NCBI RefSeq assembly: GCF_009720745.1
Contig: NZ_WNKX01000034.1
Location: 1 to 46,816 of the forward strand
Direction: 5' to 3'
Length of the DNA: 46,816 bases
DNA from: Massilia eburnea
GTDB lineage: Bacteria > Pseudomonadota > Gammaproteobacteria > Burkholderiales > Burkholderiaceae_D
The translations under genes and the position numbers were made by a program. Numbering within the stretch: the first letter of the stretch is position 1; each line of letters opens with the position of its first letter. The notes below the pieces were generated by a model. It did no database searches. It was not told the origin of the DNA and was given only the letters and a program-made list of their open reading frames with translations. Below, piece after piece: positions 41,845 to 46,816 of the stretch.

Positions 41845-42373
41845 AGTCGTCGGGGATCTTGTAGTCGGCGTAAGGATCGTCTTCCGCCGGCTGCTCGACG
41901 GCGGGCTTCTTGAGCGCGACCACCACTTCCGGCGCGCGCTCGGCGATCTTCTCGCCCACCACTTTCGGCACCAGTTCGGCCACGCCGTCCAGTACCACGA
42001 TCATCAGGCGGCCGTTGACCAGGTGCTGCTGCACTTTGTCTGAAACATAGATGCGGTCGATCTTGCTGCCCAGGGTAAAGTTGTAGGCCACGTCGCCATT
42101 GCCCTTTGGCTGGCGGTGCTGCTGCACCATCTGCACCACCTGGGCCATGACCGCCTTCTGGCTGGCGGCGGCGTCGCGCTGCGCGTTCAGCTCGCGCGCG
42201 CGTTCGGCGTTCTTGCGCTGCTGCTCCTGCGCCGCTTCGCGCGACTGGTCAACCGCCTTGGTGCCGGTGCGCAGCTCTTCCTTGTGCTGTTTGGACTTGT
42301 CCTGCAGCGCCTTGTTGACCTTCTTCTTGTCGACCAGGCCGGCCTTCATCAATTGTTCTTGCAACGAAACCAT
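41834..42373 (-). CDS. DUF2058 (YaiL-type) protein
   Basis: The frame encodes 179 residues. The N-terminus M-V-S-L-Q-E-Q-L-M-K-A-G-L-V-D-K-K-K and a lysine/glutamine-rich coiled segment (about 18-75) are the DUF2058/YaiL signature; a small beta domain with Y-N-F-T-L and K-I-D-R-I-Y-V follows. E. coli YaiL is nucleoprotein-associated, with unproved function. ATG 42373 has AGAGGAG 5 nt upstream; a GTG at 42379 is too close to that site. It overlaps the convergent peptidase gene by 11 bp. Confidence 0.92.
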   Translation of the reverse strand: MVSLQEQLMKAGLVDKKKVNKALQDKSKQHKEELRTGTKAVDQSREAAQEQQRKNAERARELNAQRDAAASQKAVMAQVVQMVQQHRQPKGNGDVAYNFTLGSKIDRIYVSDKVQQHLVNGRLMIVVLDGVAELVPKVVGEKIAERAPEVVVALKKPAVEQPAEDDPYADYKIPDDFTW

Positions 42374-42386
42374 ATACACTCCTCTG

Positions 42387-42416
42387 TTGCGCGCAGTTTA
42401 CCAGAGCGCGTATAGT
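42387..42416 (+). promoter_or_regulatory. Promoter for the CAP-domain gene, possibly giving a leaderless mRNA
   Basis: TTGCGC (42387-42392) and TATAGT (42411-42416) are 18 nt apart. The start of transcription would fall about 42422-42424, at or next to the ATG at 42423, and no ribosome site precedes the ATG. Confidence 0.45.
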
Positions 42417-42422
42417 GGGCCC

Positions 42423-43271
42423 ATGAAAAGGCTTGCCATTCTTGCCATCGCATGTGCGTCGCACATCCTTCCCGCCCGCGCCAGCGATGCGGAGCAGCTG
42501 GCGGCCATGGTCAACGCCTGGCGCGCCGCGCCTGCCACATGCCAGGGACGGCAGCGCCCCGCCGTGCCGGTGCTGGCGCCGCACCGCCTGCTGTCGCAGC
42601 TTGCGCTGCGCCCCGGCACCATCCTGCTGGCCGCGCTCGACCAGGCTGGCTACGATCCCGAAGTCGCCGATGCGGTGAGCGTGGAGGGGCCGGGCGAAGC
42701 ACGCGCCGCCTTCGACGCCCTGCGCGAAACCTATTGCGCCACGCTGGGCAGCACGCGCTACCGCGACATCGGCGCGCACAAGGCCGGCAATGAATGGACC
42801 ATCGTGCTGGCGGCGCCGGCGCCGAATCCTGTGCTGCTGCTGCCGGATGCCGCCAGCGCCGCACAGGAAGTGCTGGACGCCACCAATGCCGCCCGTGCGG
42901 TGGGCAGGCAATGCGGCGATACCTGGATGGCCGCCGCGCCGCCCGTGGCCTGGAACGCGCGCCTGGCCGCCGCTGCGCTGGCGCACAGCGAAGACATGGC
43001 GCAGCAATCCTACTTCTCCCACGTCGACCGGCGCCGCCAGGAAGCGCCGCAGCGCGTCGAAGCGCAAGGCTACAGCTGGCGCAACGTCGCGGAAAACATT
43101 TCGCGCGGACAGAACAGCGCCCAGGAAGCGGTCAACGGCTGGATCAACAGTCCCGGCCATTGCCATAACCTGATGAATCCCCGTTTCACCGAGATGGGCG
43201 CGGGCCTCGCCATCCACCAGGCCAGGCACCCTACTGCCTACTGGACCCAGGTGTTCGGCACCCCGCGCTGA
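42423..43271 (+). CDS. Exported CAP-domain (SCP/PR1-like) protein
   Basis: The frame encodes 282 residues. A signal peptide (about 1-20) ends near A-R-A-S. The C-terminal half (about 150-280) is a CAP domain with H-S-E-D-M-A-Q-Q-S-Y-F-S-H, N-V-A-E-N-I and W-I-N-S-P-G-H-C-H-N-L-M; its His and Glu residues form the CAP cavity. The N-terminal half is a second, weaker region without a family I recognise. Bacterial CAP proteins are exported with mostly unknown roles. The first ATG after the promoter candidate is used; the open frame upstream of it is a DUF2058 shadow. Confidence 0.9.
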   Translation: MKRLAILAIACASHILPARASDAEQLAAMVNAWRAAPATCQGRQRPAVPVLAPHRLLSQLALRPGTILLAALDQAGYDPEVADAVSVEGPGEARAAFDALRETYCATLGSTRYRDIGAHKAGNEWTIVLAAPAPNPVLLLPDAASAAQEVLDATNAARAVGRQCGDTWMAAAPPVAWNARLAAAALAHSEDMAQQSYFSHVDRRRQEAPQRVEAQGYSWRNVAENISRGQNSAQEAVNGWINSPGHCHNLMNPRFTEMGAGLAIHQARHPTAYWTQVFGTPR

Positions 43272-43273
43272 GC

Positions 43274-43337
43274 TTGACTTCCGCCCCCCAGGTACTAGGC
43301 TTATCTGATCGGCAGCCCTGCGGCATGCCGCCGCAGG
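43274..43337 (+). promoter_or_regulatory. Candidate promoter and 5' leader hairpin of the SnoaL-like gene
   Basis: TTGACT (43274-43279) is followed after 16 nt by TAGGCT (43296-43301). Downstream, CCTGCGGC (43317-43324) and GCCGCAGG (43330-43337) form a perfect 8-bp hairpin without a T run, so it lies in the leader rather than being a clear terminator. The promoter match is moderate; the hairpin is certain as sequence. Confidence 0.35.
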
Positions 43338-43358
43338 TGCCGGTGATTGGGGGATGCC

Positions 43359-43793
43359 ATGGACACCAAGAAATTCATCAGCGAAGGCTATAAGCTGTTT
43401 GCGGCAGGCGACTTGAAAAGCCTGCTGGAACGCTTCAACGACGATGCGGAAATGATCAATCCCGAATCGGACTACCTGCCCATAGGCGGCAGCTATCGCG
43501 GCAAGCAGGAGATTGCCGAATACTTCATGAAGCTGGCCGAAATCACGCAGTGCACGCATCTGGAAACCAAAACCATGGTGCAGGAAGGCGATACCCTGGT
43601 GGTGACGGGCGACTCCAGCTGGGTGGCCCGCAGCACCGGCATCGCCTACGACAACCCCTTCGTCCACGTCTTCAAGATGCGCGACGGTAAAGTCGGATCG
43701 CTGCGCGCGTATTTCGATACCAGCAAGCTGGAACATGCGCTGCATCAGGCCGCCGGCACCGGCCAGTCCGCCGGCAAACCGCTGCACCACTAA
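43359..43793 (+). CDS. SnoaL-like / NTF2-superfamily protein
   Basis: The frame encodes 144 residues with a cone-like alpha+beta fold: F-I-S-E-G-Y-K-L-F-A-A-G-D at the start, Y-R-G-K-Q-E-I-A-E-Y-F, and the terminal V-H-V-F-K-M-R-D-G-K-V-G-S-L-R-A-Y-F-D-T pattern of SnoaL-like proteins. Members act on or bind small hydrophobic ligands; no catalytic residues can be assigned here. ATG 43359 with GGGGGA upstream is the start. Confidence 0.9.
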   Translation: MDTKKFISEGYKLFAAGDLKSLLERFNDDAEMINPESDYLPIGGSYRGKQEIAEYFMKLAEITQCTHLETKTMVQEGDTLVVTGDSSWVARSTGIAYDNPFVHVFKMRDGKVGSLRAYFDTSKLEHALHQAAGTGQSAGKPLHH

Positions 43794-43878
43794 ATAAGCA
43801 TCCGTCCATGCCGGGCCCGGAAAAAGGGCTCTGCATGGCGCGCTGATGGTTTAACCGGAAATCACTTACACTGACGGG

Positions 43879-46816
43879 ATGTCTTCCCGTACGCTGATTG
43901 CTGCCCTCCTGTTTGCAGCAGGTGTGGCCGCGCAAGCAGCGCCTTCCCGCCTGCTCGCAGATTACACCCACACCGCCTGGACCCGCCTGCAAGGCGCGCC
44001 AAGCGACGTTGTCAAGTTCGCCCAGACGCCGGACGGCTGGCTATGGATTTCCTCGCCGGGCGGCCTGATGCGCTTTGACGGCGCCCATTTCGAGCGGGTC
44101 GAGTCGCTGGCCGGACATCGGCTGCAGTCGGCCAGCACCATGGGCTTGCTTGCCACGCGCAACGGCGGCCTGTGGGTCGGCCACCGCTATGGCGGCATCA
44201 CGGCCCTGGTAGGCGGCAAAGTGCGCGAGTTCGGCCAAGCCGAAGGGCTGCCGCCGTCCGGCGTCATGAGCCTGACCGAGGGGCCGGACGGCAGCATCTG
44301 GGCCTGCGTCAGCGGTGGCTTGGCGCAACTGGCGCCGGGCGCCGCGCGCTTCACGCCCATCACCCCGGACAGCGGGCTACCGGCCGGCGCGGCGCGCCAG
44401 GTCCTGTTCAGCCGCAGCGGACGACAATGGGTCTCGGTGCAGGGCGGCATCTACTGGCGCGACACGCCGGATCAGCGCTTCCGTCGCGCCTGGCCCCACC
44501 TGGACCTGATGGCGATGGCGGAAGGCCCGGATGGCACCATCTGGGCCACGGACGGCGTCCAGCGCGGCTACCGCGTGCTGGCGGGGCCGCCACCCGGACA
44601 AGCCGTGCCGCGGCCCGAGTTGGCGGCCAACGGCATCCACTTCGACCGCAGCGGCACCATGTGGCTCTTGAACGGCAATGCGCTGGAGCGCGTCCAGCCG
44701 GGGCCAGGCCAGAAGCTGACGCGCGAAAACGGCATCAGCGGCGCGCTGCCGCAAACCTGGTTCGAAGACCGGGAAGGAAATATCTGGATCGGCACCACGG
44801 CCGGCCTGGACCGGCTGCGCCGCAACCGTCTGCGCCTGCTGTCCACCAGCGAGCCGCTGGACCATCCGGGGCTGCTGGCCGACAGCGACGGCCGCGTGAT
44901 CGTCAGCAGCCTGGCCGGCGCGGCATTCAGCTACAGCGCGCAGGGCGAGCCGCTGCGGCGCGAGGCAAACCAGATGTCGGCAGGTTACCGGGCGCCGGAC
45001 GGCGCGTTGTGGTTCGGCGACAGCAATGAACGCTGGCGGCGCGCGCCTTCCGGGCAGGTGTCGCGCTACCCGCACCCGGCGCGCTACGCCCAGCACGACG
45101 TGCAAGCCATGACGCTCGACCGCGACGGCCGCATGTGGCTCTCCATCTCGCGCGAAGGCCTGTTCAGCGCCGAGGGCGGGCGCTGGACCAAGGACGGCGG
45201 CGTGCCCGGCTTGCCGCAGGCGATGGCGCCCGCCGTGTCCACCGATGCGCAAGGCCGCATCTGGGTCGCCTACGTCGGCAGCCGCGTCGCCGTCATCGAT
45301 CACGGCAAGGCGCGCGTATTCGGCGAAACGGAAGGCATGCGGCTTGGCAACGTGCTGTCGCTGCTGGTCGACGGCCCGCGCGTATGGGCCGGCGGCGAAT
45401 TCGGCCTGGGCTGGTTCGACCGCACCGGCTACCACGGCGTGAATGCCGTGCTGCGCGGGATATCCGGCATGGCACGCACGCCGCAAGGCGAACTGTGGCT
45501 ACACGGCACGGAAGGCATCACGCGCATCGCCGGCCCGGAAGTGCAGCGCCTGCTGGACGGCACCGGCGCCGACGGCGCTCCGCTGCGCTTCGAACGTTTC
45601 GACGCTCAGGATGGCCTGCCGGGCGGCGCCGAACAATTCCGCCCGCTGCCATCGCTGGTGCAGGGCAGCGACGGCCAGCTGTGGTTTTCCACCGCCAGCG
45701 ACATCGCCAGCATCGACCCGGCGCGCATTGCGCGCAACCTGCTGGCGCCGTCGGTGCAAATCCGCGCCTTGCGTTCGGGCGGCGCATCCTACCTTCCGCT
45801 GCCGCATGTGCGCCTGCCGCAAGGCAGCAAGGACGTCGAGATCGCCTTTACTGCACTCAGCCTGTCGATGCCGGAACGGGTGCGCTTCAGCTACATGCTG
45901 GAAGGGGTCGACGGCGGCTGGCAGGACGTGCAGGGCCGGCGCGAAGCCTTCTACACCAACCTGCAGCCGGGCCGCTACCGCTTCCGCGTGGTGGCGTCGA
46001 ACGAGGACGGGGTATGGAACGGCGACGGCGCCGAGCTGCAGCTGGAGATCCCGCCCACCTTCACCCAAACGCCGTGGTTCATCGCCCTGCTGGCGGCGGC
46101 CGGCGGCCTGGCGCTGGCCGCGCTGTACGCGCTGCGGGTGCGCCAGCTGACGGCGCGCATGCAGGACCTGCTGCACGAGCGCCTGGCCGAGCGGGCCCGC
46201 ATCGCGCGCGGCCTGCACGACACCCTGCTGCAAAGCGTGCAGGGCCTGATCATGTTCTTTGACCGCCAGTCGGCCCGCATGGCGCCCGGCAGCGAGGAAA
46301 AGGCCAGGGTGGAGCAGACGCTGGAACTGGCCGACCAGTTGATGGTCGAGGGCCGCAACTACATCATGGACCTGCGCGCCACGGGGGCGCCGGAAGAACT
46401 GGCGCAGGCCTTGCGCCAGTACGGCACCGTGCTGCTGCCGGGGCGCTTCCAGCTCGAACTGCAGCACAGCCCGCGCGCCATGCCCTCCCACGTGCATGGC
46501 GAAGTGCAGTCGATCGCGCGCGAAGCGCTGCTCAACGCGGCGCGCCACGCCGAGGCCTCGTGTGTGCGCCTGCTGCTCGACTACGACGCCCGCACCTTCC
46601 AGCTGGAAGTGAGCGACAATGGCCGCGGGCTGCCGGCCGACTGCGCAGCCGGAGCAGCGGCCGGCCTGCCGGCCCGTCCCGGCCACTTCGGCCTGGTCGG
46701 CATGCGCGAGCGCGCGGCCGCCATCGGCGCCACCTGCACGTTCGGCGCTCCAGCCGGCGGCGGCACCGTAGTGCGCCTGCAGATGCCGGCGCAACTGGCC
46801 TACGTCGAGCGGCGCC
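43879..46816 (+). CDS. Large hybrid sensor histidine kinase (beta-propeller, Y_Y_Y, HisKA_3), cut by window edge
   Basis: The frame runs 979 codons from ATG 43879 to the window end without a stop. A signal peptide (1 to about 21) is followed by a periplasmic beta-propeller (about 30-620) with repeated G-x-I/L-W-x blades (D-G-W-L-W-I, G-G-L-W-V-G, G-S-I-W-A, G-N-I-W-I-G). A Y_Y_Y domain (about 631-733), one membrane helix (734-754), a HisKA_3 domain with phospho-acceptor H780 in G-L-H-D-T-L-L-Q, and an HATPase_c with N-A-A-R-H-A and D-N-G-R-G-L follow. Such NarL-class kinases usually pair with a LuxR-type regulator encoded next door, here outside the window. The ligand is likely a sugar or peptide in the periplasm, by family only. 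No strong ribosome site precedes the ATG. Confidence 0.9.
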   Translation, partial: MSSRTLIAALLFAAGVAAQAAPSRLLADYTHTAWTRLQGAPSDVVKFAQTPDGWLWISSPGGLMRFDGAHFERVESLAGHRLQSASTMGLLATRNGGLWVGHRYGGITALVGGKVREFGQAEGLPPSGVMSLTEGPDGSIWACVSGGLAQLAPGAARFTPITPDSGLPAGAARQVLFSRSGRQWVSVQGGIYWRDTPDQRFRRAWPHLDLMAMAEGPDGTIWATDGVQRGYRVLAGPPPGQAVPRPELAANGIHFDRSGTMWLLNGNALERVQPGPGQKLTRENGISGALPQTWFEDREGNIWIGTTAGLDRLRRNRLRLLSTSEPLDHPGLLADSDGRVIVSSLAGAAFSYSAQGEPLRREANQMSAGYRAPDGALWFGDSNERWRRAPSGQVSRYPHPARYAQHDVQAMTLDRDGRMWLSISREGLFSAEGGRWTKDGGVPGLPQAMAPAVSTDAQGRIWVAYVGSRVAVIDHGKARVFGETEGMRLGNVLSLLVDGPRVWAGGEFGLGWFDRTGYHGVNAVLRGISGMARTPQGELWLHGTEGITRIAGPEVQRLLDGTGADGAPLRFERFDAQDGLPGGAEQFRPLPSLVQGSDGQLWFSTASDIASIDPARIARNLLAPSVQIRALRSGGASYLPLPHVRLPQGSKDVEIAFTALSLSMPERVRFSYMLEGVDGGWQDVQGRREAFYTNLQPGRYRFRVVASNEDGVWNGDGAELQLEIPPTFTQTPWFIALLAAAGGLALAALYALRVRQLTARMQDLLHERLAERARIARGLHDTLLQSVQGLIMFFDRQSARMAPGSEEKARVEQTLELADQLMVEGRNYIMDLRATGAPEELAQALRQYGTVLLPGRFQLELQHSPRAMPSHVHGEVQSIAREALLNAARHAEASCVRLLLDYDARTFQLEVSDNGRGLPADCAAGAAAGLPARPGHFGLVGMRERAAAIGATCTFGAPAGGGTVVRLQMPAQLAYVERR

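Overview
The window looks like chromosome of a high-GC betaproteobacterium of the Oxalobacteraceae (Massilia / Duganella / Janthinobacterium type). This is inferred from the mix of genes: PEP-CTERM protein, CysNC fusion, GtrA/UbiA/DprE cluster, DUF2058 protein, large GH99-like glycosyltransferase fusions. No species-level marker is present. By eye, GC content is clearly higher right of about 31.6 kb than in much of the left part.

Layout. (1) 1-520: the tail of an IS3-type transposase, a truncated IS21 istA with IS21 terminal repeats, then a complete tRNA-Phe(GAA) with its own promoter and terminator. (2) 0.9-6.5 kb: a phytanoyl-CoA-dioxygenase-like enzyme, an unknown small protein, cysQ, and divergently an unusually long CysD followed by a CysN-CysC fusion. 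Together these make activated sulfate (PAPS) and dispose of its by-product PAP. (3) 6.5-12.7 kb, minus strand: PF03706-type membrane protein, GtrA, FAD oxidoreductase, DprE2-like and DprE1-like epimerase subunits, and a HAD-UbiA fusion. This resembles the polyprenyl-phosphoryl-D-arabinofuranose pathway. (4) 12.9-17.4 kb: lipoprotein, two nucleotide-sugar epimerase/dehydratase-like SDRs and a GT-C membrane glycosyltransferase. (5) 17.4-31.3 kb, minus strand: a 1725-residue sulfotransferase / coiled coil / WbsX / GT4 / GT2 protein, Wzt with a carbohydrate-binding C-terminus, Wzm, the dTDP-L-rhamnose genes rfbC-A-D-B, galE and two paralogous GT2 enzymes. This is an ABC-transporter-dependent O-antigen (or similar glycan) locus.

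(6) 31.6-37.7 kb: PAS-GGDEF diguanylate cyclase, class III aminotransferase, GNAT acetyltransferase, Asp/Asn beta-hydroxylase, an HMW1C/GT41-like protein glycosyltransferase and, directly upstream of it, a PEP-CTERM surface protein with several N-X-S/T sequons. (7) 37.8-39.4 kb: ECF sigma factor, Tat-exported ferritin-like protein and c-type cytochrome in one operon. (8) 39.5-46.8 kb: mostly separate genes: coiled-coil protein, nu-class-like GST, exported cyanophycinase-like peptidase, DUF2058 protein, CAP-domain protein, SnoaL-like protein, and a large hybrid sensor (beta-propeller / Y_Y_Y / HisKA_3) that runs off the right edge.

How it may fit together. The PAPS module, the sulfotransferase domain on the giant glycosyltransferase and the Wzt carbohydrate-binding domain suggest a sulfated or sulfate-capped polysaccharide. 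Its length may be set by the long repetitive coiled coil, as in the WbdD ruler of E. coli O9a. The arabinofuranose module suggests a second lipid-linked donor for the same or another surface glycan. These functional links are inferences.
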